NCBI GenBank assembly: GCA_903911165.1 | Contig: CAIWCQ010000056.1 | Location: 1-15,534, forward strand | Length of the DNA stretch: 15,534 bases | Reading direction: 5' to 3' | Source of the DNA: an uncultured Actinomycetes bacterium | GTDB lineage: Bacteria > Actinomycetota > Actinomycetes > Mycobacteriales > Mycobacteriaceae | Shown: piece after piece, positions 1 through 7,821 of the stretch | How the letters are laid out: each line of letters begins with the position of its first letter | How positions within the stretch are numbered: position 1 is the stretch's first letter | Position numbers and translations under genes: made by a program | The notes under the pieces: model-generated | What the model saw: the letters and a program-made list of their open reading frames with translations, nothing else | Told to the model about the DNA's origin: nothing | Database searches by the model: none

Positions 1-743
1 ATGACTACGTCATCAATGGCGTTAAGTGGCACGTCACCTCCTATAACCTCGCCGACTACATGTTTGTCCAGGCGCGCCTGGACGGTGGCGACCATGACGG
101 TGACCATGTCCTGCTTGTAGTGGACCTCCCGTGGCCCGGCGTCGAGGTGGTCCGCAGCCCGAAGTTCACCCACAACATTCCCGATGAGCATCCGATCGTG
201 TCACTGACCGATGTGCGCGTACCCGCAACGCATCTGGTCGGCGCCGAGGGTGAAGGCATGACGTTCACCCAGGACTGGTTTCGTTTCGAGCGGATCATGG
301 TCTCCTCGCGCTGTGTTGGTGCCGCGCAGCGCCTGATCGACGAGATGACCGAGTTCGCCCGTAACCGCATCGTGGACGGCAAGGCACTCGGCGAGCACCA
401 GTTGGTCGCGGGAATGCTCGCCGACAGTGCCACCGAACTGTTCGCCGCGCGCAGCCTTCTTTACGAGGTGGCCCGCGGTATCGACGCCGGCCTGGACCGC
501 AAGGCGCTGCACGGTCAGGCGTCAATGGCGAAGCTGTACTGCTCGGAGATGGCAGGGCGGGTCGCTGACCGCGCGGTACAGATATTCGGCGGCCGCGGCT
601 ACATGCGGGAGAACGTCGCCGAGCGGATGTTCCGGGAATTGCGGGTGGAGCGAATCTGGGAGGGGGCCAGTGAGATCCAGCGCATCATCATCGGCCGGCA
701 GTTGATGCTGCGCGGACCGCAGGCCATACTCGACTCGCACTGA
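1..743 (+). CDS. Acyl-CoA dehydrogenase, C-terminal part (5' end outside window)
   Basis: Flavin-dependent acyl-CoA dehydrogenases catalyse the first step of beta-oxidation, alpha,beta-desaturation of an acyl-CoA. The reading frame is open from the first complete codon at base 3, so the gene begins before the window; about 246 residues are visible. The visible part starts in the middle beta domain (GVKWHVTS, then FTHNIPDEHPIV) and runs through the C-terminal helical domain. Near the end are the family signatures VQIFGGRGYMRE and RIWEGASEIQR. The glutamate in WEGAS is at the position of the usual catalytic base of medium-chain-type enzymes (family knowledge). The stop is TGA at 741-743. It converges with the reductase-like gene, three bases away. 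The substrate cannot be told from sequence; the lipid-catabolic neighbours suggest a fatty acid or sterol side-chain acyl-CoA. It belongs to the FadE group, but I cannot name the paralogue. Confidence 0.93.
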   Translation, partial: DYVINGVKWHVTSYNLADYMFVQARLDGGDHDGDHVLLVVDLPWPGVEVVRSPKFTHNIPDEHPIVSLTDVRVPATHLVGAEGEGMTFTQDWFRFERIMVSSRCVGAAQRLIDEMTEFARNRIVDGKALGEHQLVAGMLADSATELFAARSLLYEVARGIDAGLDRKALHGQASMAKLYCSEMAGRVADRAVQIFGGRGYMRENVAERMFRELRVERIWEGASEIQRIIIGRQLMLRGPQAILDSH

Positions 744-746
744 GCG

Positions 747-1811
747 TTACCGTGGTCGGCTCAGTAGTCGCGCGGCGCGACCGGTCAGCGGCGGCAGGTC
801 GAAGAACCCCTTCACGCCTGGTTCGGCGGCACAGGTTGCTTCGATGGCGTTGATGCAGTGCGCAGCGGTCGCGACGATTCCGGGATTGCTGATCAATCCC
901 TCCTCGACAGTCTCCGGCTGCCAACCCTTGACGGTGACGAAGGTGTTCGGGTTCCCCCGCACCTCCATCTCGTAACGCTCTCCGGTCGGCCCGAAAGACC
1001 ATGCGGGACTGAGGTTCTCCTCCCCCATCATCCAGTTCACCGCCACCCGAACCACGATCGTGTTCGTGACGATGGCATCCCAGCAGAACCGTCGGCCCGC
1101 TACCTCACCAGGAGCGATCATCCCGATCGGTGAATCGATCGGCGCGGTGGCCACCGCCACCTGCTGACTGGTCAGGATCCGTGGATCGGCGGCGAATCCG
1201 AGCCGGTCAACGATCAGTCGCACCGATTGGAAGAAACCGCCATTGAGCAACTTCTGCATCGGGCCGCCCAGGGCGTTCTCGGGCGTGCCGCCAAAACCCA
1301 TGACGTGACGCAGGACGTCGGGAGCACCGTAGGTACGAAGGTCGGAGAACTCCTCAGCCCGCACGTGCGTTATTCCGGTGGACATCACCGACAGCAGCAG
1401 GGGGAACAGTTCGGTGGCCGCACCGGGGCCGATACCGGCTCCGTGCAGGGTGACGTTGCCATCGAGTGCGGCCGCCTCCAGCGGCGCAGCCTCGGACTCA
1501 CTGGGATAGAACCACCCCAGCGGGCTGATGACGTTCTTACCGGATCGCAGTAACGCCATCACCTCCTCTGCGTTGGGCAGCAGCGGCGCATAGATCACCG
1601 CATCGGCATCCATCGCCAGGATCTGATCGACGCTGTCGGTGGCGATCACACCGAGTGGATCTCCGCCGATGATCTCGCCGACATCCATCCCTACCTTCGC
1701 TTTTGAGTGCACCCAGCAGCCGACTAACTCCAGCCCGGGATGGTCGAGCACCGCGTTGATCGCGGCCACCCCGACCGATCCGGTCGCCCACTGCACAACC
1801 CGAAGTGCCAT
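747..1811 (-). CDS. Dihydrodipicolinate-reductase-like NAD(P)-dependent oxidoreductase
   Basis: The 354-residue product opens with a Rossmann nucleotide-binding segment (VVQWATGSVG, residues 5-14) followed by a strand/helix pattern ending in ISPLGWFYPSE around residue 95-105. This layout fits the mycobacterial proteins annotated as dihydrodipicolinate reductase-like or amine dehydrogenase-like. These are not the lysine-pathway DapB: the protein is about 100 residues longer and the context is lipid catabolism. The start ATG at 1811 has GAGGTGG five bases upstream. It is transcribed divergently from the thiolase gene across an 83-bp spacer with a KstR-like palindrome centred about 32 bp before its start, so the two are probably co-regulated. 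The reaction is unknown; oxidation or reduction of a sterol or branched-lipid intermediate is inference from position only. Confidence 0.85.
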   Translation of the reverse strand: MALRVVQWATGSVGVAAINAVLDHPGLELVGCWVHSKAKVGMDVGEIIGGDPLGVIATDSVDQILAMDADAVIYAPLLPNAEEVMALLRSGKNVISPLGWFYPSESEAAPLEAAALDGNVTLHGAGIGPGAATELFPLLLSVMSTGITHVRAEEFSDLRTYGAPDVLRHVMGFGGTPENALGGPMQKLLNGGFFQSVRLIVDRLGFAADPRILTSQQVAVATAPIDSPIGMIAPGEVAGRRFCWDAIVTNTIVVRVAVNWMMGEENLSPAWSFGPTGERYEMEVRGNPNTFVTVKGWQPETVEEGLISNPGIVATAAHCINAIEATCAAEPGVKGFFDLPPLTGRAARLLSRPR

Positions 1812-1835
1812 CTGAACCCACCTCTGCCGAAGAAC

Positions 1836-1849
1836 TAGAACAGGTTCTA
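1836..1849. promoter_or_regulatory. KstR-like operator in the divergent promoter
   Basis: TAGAAC-AG-GTTCTA is a perfect 6-bp inverted repeat around a 2-bp centre. It fits the published KstR pattern TnnAACnnGTTnnA, the operator of the TetR repressor controlling much of mycobacterial sterol catabolism. It lies between two divergent lipid-metabolism genes, 24 bp from one start and 45 bp from the other, where a repressor could block both. Binding is inferred from the motif match alone. Confidence 0.65.
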
Positions 1850-1857
1850 ATCTGAAT

Positions 1858-1863
1858 TACACT
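1858..1863 (+). promoter_or_regulatory. Candidate -10 box for the thiolase gene
   Basis: TACACT fits the mycobacterial TANNNT -10 pattern. It sits 31 bp before the thiolase ATG and just downstream of the KstR-like palindrome, which would then cover the -35 region. No good -35 hexamer is seen, which is common in mycobacterial promoters. Confidence 0.35.
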
Positions 1864-1894
1864 AGCGCCGACCACCATCCTGGAAGGGGCCGCT

Positions 1895-3085
1895 ATGCCG
1901 AACAAGGTATTCGTCGTCGGAGTCGGAATGACCAAGTTCGAAAAGCCCGGCAGTCGGGAGGGTTGGGACTATCCGGATATGGCTCGCGAATCGGGCACCA
2001 AGGCACTCGCTGATGCTTCAGTGGCCTACACCGAAATCGAGCAGGGCTTCGTCGGCTACGTCGCGGGCGACTCAACCTGCGGCCAGCGTGCACTCTACGA
2101 ACTCGGCATGACCGGGATCCCGATCGTCAACGTCAATAACAACTGCTCGACCGGCTCCACGGCACTGTTCCTGGCGGCCCAGGCAGTCCGCGGCGGACTG
2201 GTGGACTGCGCGTTGGCGTTGGGTTTCGAGAAGATGCAACCCGGTTCGCTGGGCGGCGGGGCGCAGGATCGCGAGTCACCACTGGGCAATCACATCAAGG
2301 CACTCGTGAAGTTGGACGAACTTACTTTCCCGGTGGCCCCGTGGATGTTCGGTGCCGCCGGCCGGGAGTACATGCGGGAATACGGAGCCACCGCCGAGCA
2401 TTTCGCCAAGATCGGCTACAAGAATCACAAGCATTCGGTGAACAATCCCTACGCGCAGTTCCAGCAGGAGTACAGCCTGGACGACATTCTGGGCGCCAAG
2501 ATGATCTCCGATCCGCTGACGAAGTTGCAATGCTCGCCGACTTCAGACGGTTCCGCTGCGGTGGTGCTGGCATCCGAGGCCTTCGTCGACTCCCACGGAC
2601 TGGCCGGCCAAGCCGTCGAGATCGTCGGTCAGGCCATGACCACCGACTTTGCCTCGACCTTTGACGGATCAGCCCGCAACATCATCGGCCACGATATGAA
2701 TGTCCAAGCGGCGCAAAAGGTTTACGACCAGAGCGGTCTGGGACCGGAAAACTTTCAGGTCATCGAATTGCATGACTGCTTCTCAGCCAACGAGTTGCTG
2801 CTCTACGAGGCGCTCGGACTCTGCGGAGCCGGTGAAGCGCCGAAGCTGATCGACTCCGGTGACACCACTTACGGCGGGCGCTGGGTGGTCAACCCGTCCG
2901 GCGGACTGATCTCCAAGGGCCATCCGTTGGGCGCGACCGGACTCGCGCAGTGCACCGAGTTGACCTGGCAGCTGCGCGGTACCGCCGATGCCCGGCAGGT
3001 GGACAACGTCACCGCCGCCTTGCAACACAACATCGGCCTGGGCGGGGCGGCGGTCGTCACCGCTTATCAGCGCGCCGAGCGGTAG
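1895..3085 (+). CDS. ltp1: Ltp1-like lipid-transfer protein/SCP2-type thiolase
   Basis: This 396-residue protein belongs to the SCPx-thiolase family, whose members cleave (or in some Ltp proteins retro-aldol cleave) CoA thioesters of branched chains and sterol side chains. From memory it is very close to M. tuberculosis Ltp1 (Rv2790c), including GMTKFEKPG near the start. Active-site features are visible: Cys84 in NNNCSTGS, His293 and Cys295 in HDCFSANE, and His343 in KGHPLGATG. The nucleophilic cysteine is retained, so thiolase chemistry is possible. ATG 1895 follows GGAAGGGG at a suitable distance. It diverges from the reductase-like gene under a KstR-like site and converges with fadD, whose stop is 10 bp away. 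It may be an ltp1 paralogue rather than the orthologue. The family is certain; the exact substrate is not. Confidence 0.92.
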   Translation: MPNKVFVVGVGMTKFEKPGSREGWDYPDMARESGTKALADASVAYTEIEQGFVGYVAGDSTCGQRALYELGMTGIPIVNVNNNCSTGSTALFLAAQAVRGGLVDCALALGFEKMQPGSLGGGAQDRESPLGNHIKALVKLDELTFPVAPWMFGAAGREYMREYGATAEHFAKIGYKNHKHSVNNPYAQFQQEYSLDDILGAKMISDPLTKLQCSPTSDGSAAVVLASEAFVDSHGLAGQAVEIVGQAMTTDFASTFDGSARNIIGHDMNVQAAQKVYDQSGLGPENFQVIELHDCFSANELLLYEALGLCGAGEAPKLIDSGDTTYGGRWVVNPSGGLISKGHPLGATGLAQCTELTWQLRGTADARQVDNVTAALQHNIGLGGAAVVTAYQRAER

Positions 3086-3095
3086 ATGTACTCGG

Positions 3096-4721
3096 CTAGA
3101 GCGTGATGATCTCGTAGGCCCCGTCGGCGTACCGGGCTCTGATCGTTTTCTTGTCGTATTTGCCGACGCTGGTGCGCGGGATCTCGTCGATGAACGTCCA
3201 GCGCTCCGGTATCCACCACCTGGCGACCTTGTCGGCGAGGAAGGTCCTCAGCTCATCGGGAGCCAGCTCGACGCCCTCGTGCAGCACCACCGTGGCCAGT
3301 GGACGTTCCTGCCAACGTTCGTCGGGAACGCCGACCACTGCAGCCTCACGCACCGACGGATGGGCGATCAGGGTGTTCTCCAACTCCACCGAGGAGATCC
3401 ATTCGCCGCCGGATTTAATGACGTCCTTGGCACGGTCGGTCAGCGTGATGTAGCCCATCGGGTCGATCCGGCCGACGTCGCCGGTGCGCAACCACCCGGA
3501 GGTGAATTTCGACGGGTCGGTGTCGCGGTAGTAGGAGCCGGTGATCCACGGTCCGCGGACCTCCAATTCACCAACGGCCACACCGTCATTCGGCAGCACC
3601 GCACCCTCATCGTCGACGATACGGGCCGTCACCCCGCACATGGGCCGTCCCTGGGTGGCACGGATCTCCCACACCTTGTCCGCAGGCGTACCGGGCACCG
3701 GCCAGGCCAACGTTGCCATCGGCGAGGTCTCGGTCATCCCCCACAGTTGCCGGATTTGCACGCCGTAACGCTGCTCGAAAGTCTGCATCAACGACACCGG
3801 CACTGCCGAACCCCCGCAGGCCACCAGTCGCAACGACGAGATATCGTGCCCGGGTTCGCGTTCCAGGTAGTTCATCACATCGTTCCAGATGGTGGGCACC
3901 GCACCGGTGACCGTCGGACGCTGGGTCTCAATGAGGTTCACCAACGACTTGGCGTCCATGAACCGGTCCGGAAGCACGATGTCGGCGCCCGCCATCAGGG
4001 CGGCATACGGAAGGCCCCAGGCGTTCGCGTGGAACATCGGCACGATTGCGAAAGCCTTGTCCGAGAAGCTCAATCCCATCCCGTTACCACTGCAGACCGC
4101 CATCGAGTGCAGGTAACTCGAACGGTGTCCGTACACCACGCCCTTCGGATTGCCGGTGGTTCCACTGGTGTAACACATTGCCGCGGCCGAGTTCTCGTCG
4201 ATCTCGGGCCAGTCGAACTTGTCGGACTCCGCGGCGGTGATCTCGTGATAGCGCAACACCCGCTTACCTGAAGCCTCAAAAGGCCCCAGGTCACCGGACC
4301 CGACCACGATCACGGTATGGACGGTCTCCATCCGGGGCAGTACCGGCGCAAGGATGGCCGCCAGTGAGATGTCGGCGATGACCACCTGGTCCGCGGCCTC
4401 GTAGGCGACGAACTCGATCTGCTCGGGGAACAGCCGGATGTTGAGGGTGTGCAGCACCGCCCCCATCGAGGGAATCGCGACGTAGGCCTCCAGGTGCTCC
4501 TGGTTGTTCCACATGAAGGTGGCAACCCGCTGATCGGAGTCGATACCCAGCCGGCGCAGTGCATTGGCCAGGCGCGCGGCCTGCCGTCCGACCTCGGAAT
4601 AGGTCGCATGCCGGAATCCGTCACCGGTGGCGGTGGTGACGGTGCGGTCGCCGTGGACGCCTACCGCGTATCGCAGGATCGCCGCGACGGTGAGCGGGGA
4701 GTTCTGCATGGTGCTATCCAT
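3096..4721 (-). CDS. FadD-type fatty-acyl-CoA ligase (ANL superfamily)
   Basis: This enzyme activates a carboxylic acid with ATP to an acyl-adenylate and transfers it to CoA. With the start used here it has 541 residues, normal for FadD ligases. The P-loop-like motif YTSGTTGNPKG is at residues 184-194, then MFHANAWG, the adenylate motif QLWGMTETSP, the hinge aspartate region GWLRTGDVGRID, and near the C-terminus PRTSVGKYDKK with the A10 lysine. The frame extends 13 codons upstream to 4760, but ATG 4721 has GAAGGA five bases before it and is preferred. No signal peptide is visible, so it should be cytosolic. It converges with the ltp1-like gene and diverges from a small exported protein, sharing a spacer with paired 12-bp boxes. 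The sequence suggests a medium- or long-chain ligase; the substrate is not determined. Confidence 0.92.
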   Translation of the reverse strand: MDSTMQNSPLTVAAILRYAVGVHGDRTVTTATGDGFRHATYSEVGRQAARLANALRRLGIDSDQRVATFMWNNQEHLEAYVAIPSMGAVLHTLNIRLFPEQIEFVAYEAADQVVIADISLAAILAPVLPRMETVHTVIVVGSGDLGPFEASGKRVLRYHEITAAESDKFDWPEIDENSAAAMCYTSGTTGNPKGVVYGHRSSYLHSMAVCSGNGMGLSFSDKAFAIVPMFHANAWGLPYAALMAGADIVLPDRFMDAKSLVNLIETQRPTVTGAVPTIWNDVMNYLEREPGHDISSLRLVACGGSAVPVSLMQTFEQRYGVQIRQLWGMTETSPMATLAWPVPGTPADKVWEIRATQGRPMCGVTARIVDDEGAVLPNDGVAVGELEVRGPWITGSYYRDTDPSKFTSGWLRTGDVGRIDPMGYITLTDRAKDVIKSGGEWISSVELENTLIAHPSVREAAVVGVPDERWQERPLATVVLHEGVELAPDELRTFLADKVARWWIPERWTFIDEIPRTSVGKYDKKTIRARYADGAYEIITL

Positions 4722-4761
4722 GGGGGTCCTTCGATCGCGTTGACCTGCTGGTGGGCGCATA

Positions 4762-4848
4762 CTATCGCCGCAGCAGACAGCCGCCGGCCCTTACTCCCTC
4801 AGAGAAACCCACCGGTCCGCGCAACGCTGGGGCTATCTGCGGCGATAG
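4762..4848. promoter_or_regulatory. Paired 12-bp boxes in the fadD/exported-protein spacer
   Basis: CTATCGCCGCAG at 4762-4773 and its exact reverse complement CTGCGGCGATAG at 4837-4848 lie in the 169-bp spacer between two divergent genes. Read in each gene's own direction, the box is CTGCGGCGATAG and ends 40 bp before the fadD ATG and 42 bp before the other ATG. The plus-side copy is part of a 16-bp palindrome, CTATC-TGCGGC-GATAG (4833-4848). On the fadD side the box runs into TAGTAT, which fits a mycobacterial -10. A shared regulator or matched promoter elements are inferred. Confidence 0.5.
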
Positions 4849-4890
4849 ACGTAGCGGATCATTGGTCCGAACGCACCTCAGGAGGCGGCA

Positions 4891-5211
4891 ATGCGCAGGT
4901 TCGCGATACTTGCCGCCGTGGCAGTGGCGGCCTGCGGGGTGCTAGCCGGGCCCGCCGGACCGGCCTGGGCCGAGGAGTCGGCCCAGGACACGATCAACCG
5001 CCTCCAGAAAGAGGGCTATACCGTGACCCTCGACAAGATCGGCACCGGCCCGATGTCCAAATGCGTGGTCACCAGCGTGCGCAACCCGCAGACCGTCACC
5101 CAGTGGGTTCCCTACGTCGGGCCGGGCCTGGGCAGGTTCGACTCCAGTTTTCTGGTACCGGTGGTGACGAGTCAGTCCATCTCCGTCTCGCTGGACTGCT
5201 CCCAGCGCTAA
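4891..5211 (+). CDS. Small exported protein with two cysteines, unknown function
   Basis: The 106-residue product begins with MRR, a hydrophobic stretch (residues 4-20) and a likely signal peptidase I site after AWA27, giving a mature protein of about 79 residues. A weaker alternative is a lipobox-like VAAC at residues 12-15, which would make it a lipoprotein; the cysteine is rather close to the N-terminus for that. The mature part has one cysteine in the middle (Cys58) and one near the end (Cys103), suggesting a disulfide. It resembles small conserved secreted mycobacterial proteins of unknown role. AGGAGG five bases before ATG 4891 is a strong ribosome binding site. It is divergent from fadD and convergent with the beta-propeller gene, whose stop is three bases away. 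No function is assigned. Confidence 0.85.
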   Translation: MRRFAILAAVAVAACGVLAGPAGPAWAEESAQDTINRLQKEGYTVTLDKIGTGPMSKCVVTSVRNPQTVTQWVPYVGPGLGRFDSSFLVPVVTSQSISVSLDCSQR

Positions 5212-5214
5212 TGC

Positions 5215-6267
5215 TCAGGACGCCGCGCGCAACTCCCGGCCAGCCTTGGAACGCTCACGTGCAGTAATCGCGCCGTCGTAGTCGGCCACGTACAGCCGAG
5301 TGCCGTCCGGGCTGACGGCGATGCATGACACCGGGCTACCCGCGTCGATGCGATCCGAGATCGTGGCCGTGGCGGTATCGATGACGACAACCTCGCTACC
5401 GTCAACCAGGTAGGCCGACCCGCCGCTGACAATCACCTGGACCGGTAAGCCGTCGACCGCGATGGTGTCAACGACCCGGCCGGCGTCCCCGTCGACAACC
5501 CGTACCACTCCGCCGAGTTCGTCGTCCCATCCGGTTACCAGGATGCGACGGTTGTCCCGATCGACGGCGATATCGCCGATGGATCCGTTCAGCGCGACGG
5601 TGTGCAGAACACGACGGGCCTGGACGTCGATGACGACCAATGAACCACCGGAATCAGAGTTGAGCGCCGCGTACAGTCGGGTGCCGTCGGCGTTGATCCG
5701 GACGGTGTCGACCCAGTCGTCGACCGTCCGGGTGACGGTGATGGTCTTGGACTTGCCGCTCTCGGTGTCGATCACGGCGATGTCGGCGACCTGATCACCC
5801 GAGCGGGCCAGGTAGATCACGGCGCCGTCGGGGCTGACCGCGAGACCACGAGCACCGACGGTGATCTCCTTGGCGGCCAGGGTCGAACCAGCCTTGAGAT
5901 CGATCGCGACGACGCTGTCTTCTTCGCGGGATGCGGTGTTGACGTAGGCACGGTCCGCGACGGCGACCGCGTACGGCTCGGCGATCCCAGCCACGGTCGC
6001 ACTGACCGTCAGCGTCACGAGGTCGATGACCGACACCGAATCATCGCTGTAATGGGCGGCCACTAACTGCCGGCCGTCGCGACTCAGAGCCATGTCGGTA
6101 ACCGCGCCGGGCAGCCCGGCCAAGTGACCGGCGGCCAAGCGGAGTGGTTCGGCGGTCGAGCGAACGCCGGACCGCTTAGTGGCGGCGGTGACGATCCGCG
6201 GGCTCGACAGCCGCACCGTGTCGGTGGGGCGTTCGGCAACCGCGGTCATACCCATCGTGTTCGCCAT
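5215..6267 (-). CDS. YVTN/YncE-type seven-bladed beta-propeller protein
   Basis: About 350 residues. After a 45-residue polar N-terminus, a repeat of about 40 residues recurs, with motifs such as ALSRDGRQLVAA, AVSPDGAVIYLA, INADGTRLYAAL, AVDRDNRRILVT and AVSPDGTRLYVA, each followed by a strand ending in VIDT or VVID. About seven such units can be counted, which fits a closed beta-propeller. No signal peptide or catalytic motif is visible, so a binding or scaffold role is likeliest. The frame opens at TTG 6273, but GGAGGTG at 6275-6281 is seven bases from ATG 6267 and only one from the TTG, so the ATG is preferred. M. tuberculosis has a seven-bladed propeller protein, Rv1057; whether this is its counterpart cannot be judged here. 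The 5' leader has two hairpins (separate entries). Confidence 0.85.
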   Translation of the reverse strand: MANTMGMTAVAERPTDTVRLSSPRIVTAATKRSGVRSTAEPLRLAAGHLAGLPGAVTDMALSRDGRQLVAAHYSDDSVSVIDLVTLTVSATVAGIAEPYAVAVADRAYVNTASREEDSVVAIDLKAGSTLAAKEITVGARGLAVSPDGAVIYLARSGDQVADIAVIDTESGKSKTITVTRTVDDWVDTVRINADGTRLYAALNSDSGGSLVVIDVQARRVLHTVALNGSIGDIAVDRDNRRILVTGWDDELGGVVRVVDGDAGRVVDTIAVDGLPVQVIVSGGSAYLVDGSEVVVIDTATATISDRIDAGSPVSCIAVSPDGTRLYVADYDGAITARERSKAGRELRAAS

Positions 6268-6286
6268 TCTCAAGCACCTCCATTAG

Positions 6287-6301
6287 CCCGACGTGGTCGG
6301 G
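6287..6301 (-). promoter_or_regulatory. Hairpin next to the propeller gene's Shine-Dalgarno
   Basis: CCCGAC-CAC-GTCGGG on the minus strand is a perfect 6-bp GC-rich stem with a 3-nt loop. It ends five bases before the GGAGGTG ribosome binding site of the beta-propeller gene. It may stabilise the leader or affect ribosome access. It could also be a protein operator. Confidence 0.4.
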
Positions 6302-6309
6302 GAAGCGAT

Positions 6310-6333
6310 AAAAAATCGGGATAAACATTCCGA
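6310..6333 (-). terminator. Terminator- or attenuator-like stem-loop with T-run
   Basis: On the minus strand TCGGAAT-GTTT-ATCCCGA forms a 7-bp stem with one A-C mismatch and is followed directly by six T residues (6315-6310). This is the form of an intrinsic terminator, uncommon in mycobacteria. It lies 43 bp before the propeller start and about 345 bp after the DUF2236 stop, so it could end the DUF2236 transcript or attenuate the propeller gene. Confidence 0.4.
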
Positions 6334-6676
6334 CGCCAGCATTGACGGTCGCAACACTGATTCTAACGGCGGCCGGTGACACGGAATTCCGAGTCGCGGG
6401 CCGCACTGCCCCAGCAAGCTTAAATTTCCGATGCACGGGAATAAACTCACCGGGTTGTCACGCCGCACCCCGTGGCGCCCGCGACGGCGCTGTTCAGCCG
6501 ATGAATTCCGGATCGCCGAACGGTGTCTCAATGCCGCATCGTCGGCCTATCGGGGGTCTCCGGAGATCCTTAATCACAACGGTGAAATGCGGCGCACATC
6601 ACAACGCAATGGTGGGTGTCAGGCCGACCTGTATCGGGCCGATCGAAGCTAGAACCTCGCCGATCGAAGCTGGGAC
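6334..6676. other. Non-coding spacer between DUF2236 and propeller genes
   Basis: This stretch of about 340 bases shows no convincing gene on either strand: the open frames through it lack ribosome binding sites and recognisable protein patterns. It holds a 10-bp palindrome CGGAATTCCG at 6382-6391 and a 13-bp direct repeat near its end (listed separately). It includes AT-richer patches such as TTAAATTT near 6420 that could hold a promoter for the propeller gene, but no clear -10/-35 pair was found. Confidence 0.5.
6638..6671. repeat. 13-bp direct repeat after the DUF2236 gene
   Basis: GCCGATCGAAGCT occurs at 6638-6650 and again at 6659-6671, a 21-bp period (two helical turns, seven codons). 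The second copy ends five bases from the stop codon of the DUF2236 gene. Function unknown. Confidence 0.7.
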
Positions 6677-7681
6677 TCACAGCATTTGTTCGACGAAATC
6701 GCGACTGCGGACCGGATCGGCACCCGCGACGTAGGCCGGTTCGGTGTGGTCGACCAGGGTGCCCTTGGCGACCCGGCGTTTGGCCTGGCGGAACTCCCGC
6801 AACGGACCCAACGCGGCCTGGGCGGTGTTGATGGCGGTCCAGGTCGCCGTCCGGCGTGCGGCACGTTCCACCGGATTGGGTGGGGTGTACATCACCATTT
6901 CCGCCGCCCAATCCGTCATCGCATCGCGGATGCCCCAGTCGAAGAACTTGACCTTCTGCGGGGCATCAGGGTTGCTCATCAGGGCCTGCCCGGTGGTCAT
7001 CGCGGCTCCGTGAGTCAGCGCCAATCGCGGCAGATAGGACTTGAGGCAGTCCAGGGTTTCGGCCTTGGTCGCCGGCAGATCGGTGCCACCCAGCGCGTGG
7101 CCGACCCGGACGAATTCGGAGTAGTAGCGGTCGATGTCACGTAGTGGCATGGGGTGGTACATCTGATGTCCGGTCGCGATTCCCCACACCACGGTTGCAT
7201 AGTTCCAACGCAACCATTCAGGGTCGTCGGCATCGTAGGGCAGTCCGTCCGGCCGGATTCCTTTGACGGTGTGATGCATCGACCGCACCGTCTGCGCGAG
7301 TTTTTCGGCCGTCTGCGTCGATCCGTAACCGGTGCCGATAAAGAACGCCACCGAGTGCGCCAGCCGCAGTTGCGCTCCTTCGATGTCGAAGCGGCCGGTC
7401 GGAACGCCGTTCTCATCGCGTTCGACGACCCTGGAATGGTCCGATCCCATCCAGAAGATGCTGGGATCGAGGCGCTCGATGAACGCCGCGCACTGCAGGC
7501 CGAAGATCAGCGCCGAGGTGTGCGAATGCACGTGCCACACCGCACTGCCCGGACCGAACCACCCGGGATCACCCTCGGGTCCGGCGAAGTCGAGGCCACG
7601 GAAGAACCTGCTCCTGATGTCCCGGTTGAAGTCCGACCTGACCTTGTGTTCCACGAGCTGATGCGGCAGCAGCAGTTTCAT
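6677..7681 (-). CDS. DUF2236 (MpaB/Lcp-like) oxygenase-family protein
   Basis: The 334-residue product carries the DUF2236 pattern of the family that includes fungal MpaB and bacterial rubber oxygenase Lcp: GPGSAVWHVHSH near residues 43-54, SMHHTVKGI around 134-142, then PYDADDPEWLRWNYATVVWG around 148-167. In many relatives the last motif reads WVHAT; here the histidine position has tyrosine (WNYAT), so the haem or metal site may be changed. Members often oxidatively cleave or modify hydrophobic substrates. I place the start at ATG 7681, ten bases after AAGGA; GTG 7687 (four bases after AAGGA) is a real alternative, and the open frame continues to 7741. It is divergent from the P450 gene, with a spacer of 140 bp. 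No signal peptide is apparent. The specific reaction is unknown. Confidence 0.85.
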   Translation of the reverse strand: MKLLLPHQLVEHKVRSDFNRDIRSRFFRGLDFAGPEGDPGWFGPGSAVWHVHSHTSALIFGLQCAAFIERLDPSIFWMGSDHSRVVERDENGVPTGRFDIEGAQLRLAHSVAFFIGTGYGSTQTAEKLAQTVRSMHHTVKGIRPDGLPYDADDPEWLRWNYATVVWGIATGHQMYHPMPLRDIDRYYSEFVRVGHALGGTDLPATKAETLDCLKSYLPRLALTHGAAMTTGQALMSNPDAPQKVKFFDWGIRDAMTDWAAEMVMYTPPNPVERAARRTATWTAINTAQAALGPLREFRQAKRRVAKGTLVDHTEPAYVAGADPVRSRDFVEQML

Positions 7682-7805
7682 TCCCACCGGTTCCTTCCCC
7701 GGAGCAGCAACCCCGGTCGCATCTCCAAGCCAAGGTAGCACCGTTGAGCGCGTCCAAACCGGCGCGGAGTGGCGAAAAACCCGTACCGATTTGTCCCTGG
7801 CCAGC

Positions 7806-7811
7806 CATAGT
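7806..7811 (+). promoter_or_regulatory. Possible -10 box for a leaderless P450 transcript
   Basis: CATAGT matches four of six TATAAT positions and ends seven bases before GTG 7819, ten before ATG 7822. No Shine-Dalgarno is visible before these starts, so a leaderless transcript, common in mycobacteria, would explain the arrangement. Confidence 0.3.
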
Positions 7812-7821
7812 CAGACCCGTG

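Noticed and set aside
2988..4271. Long plus-strand open frame (427 codons) opposite fadD
   Set aside because: It lies antisense to a clear FadD ligase, has Arg/His-rich composition typical of mirror frames in GC-rich DNA, and shows no ribosome site or family motif.
4449..5267. Plus-strand open frame of 272 codons across the fadD start and the exported-protein gene
   Set aside because: It crosses a promoter spacer and overlaps two supported genes in other frames; no protein pattern is recognisable.
6268..6273. TTG start for the beta-propeller gene
   Set aside because: Only one base separates it from the Shine-Dalgarno, while ATG 6267 has a seven-base spacing.
6382..6391. Palindrome CGGAATTCCG as an operator
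   Set aside because: Ten bases of symmetry alone is weak, it is far from any start codon, and no matching regulator motif is known to me.
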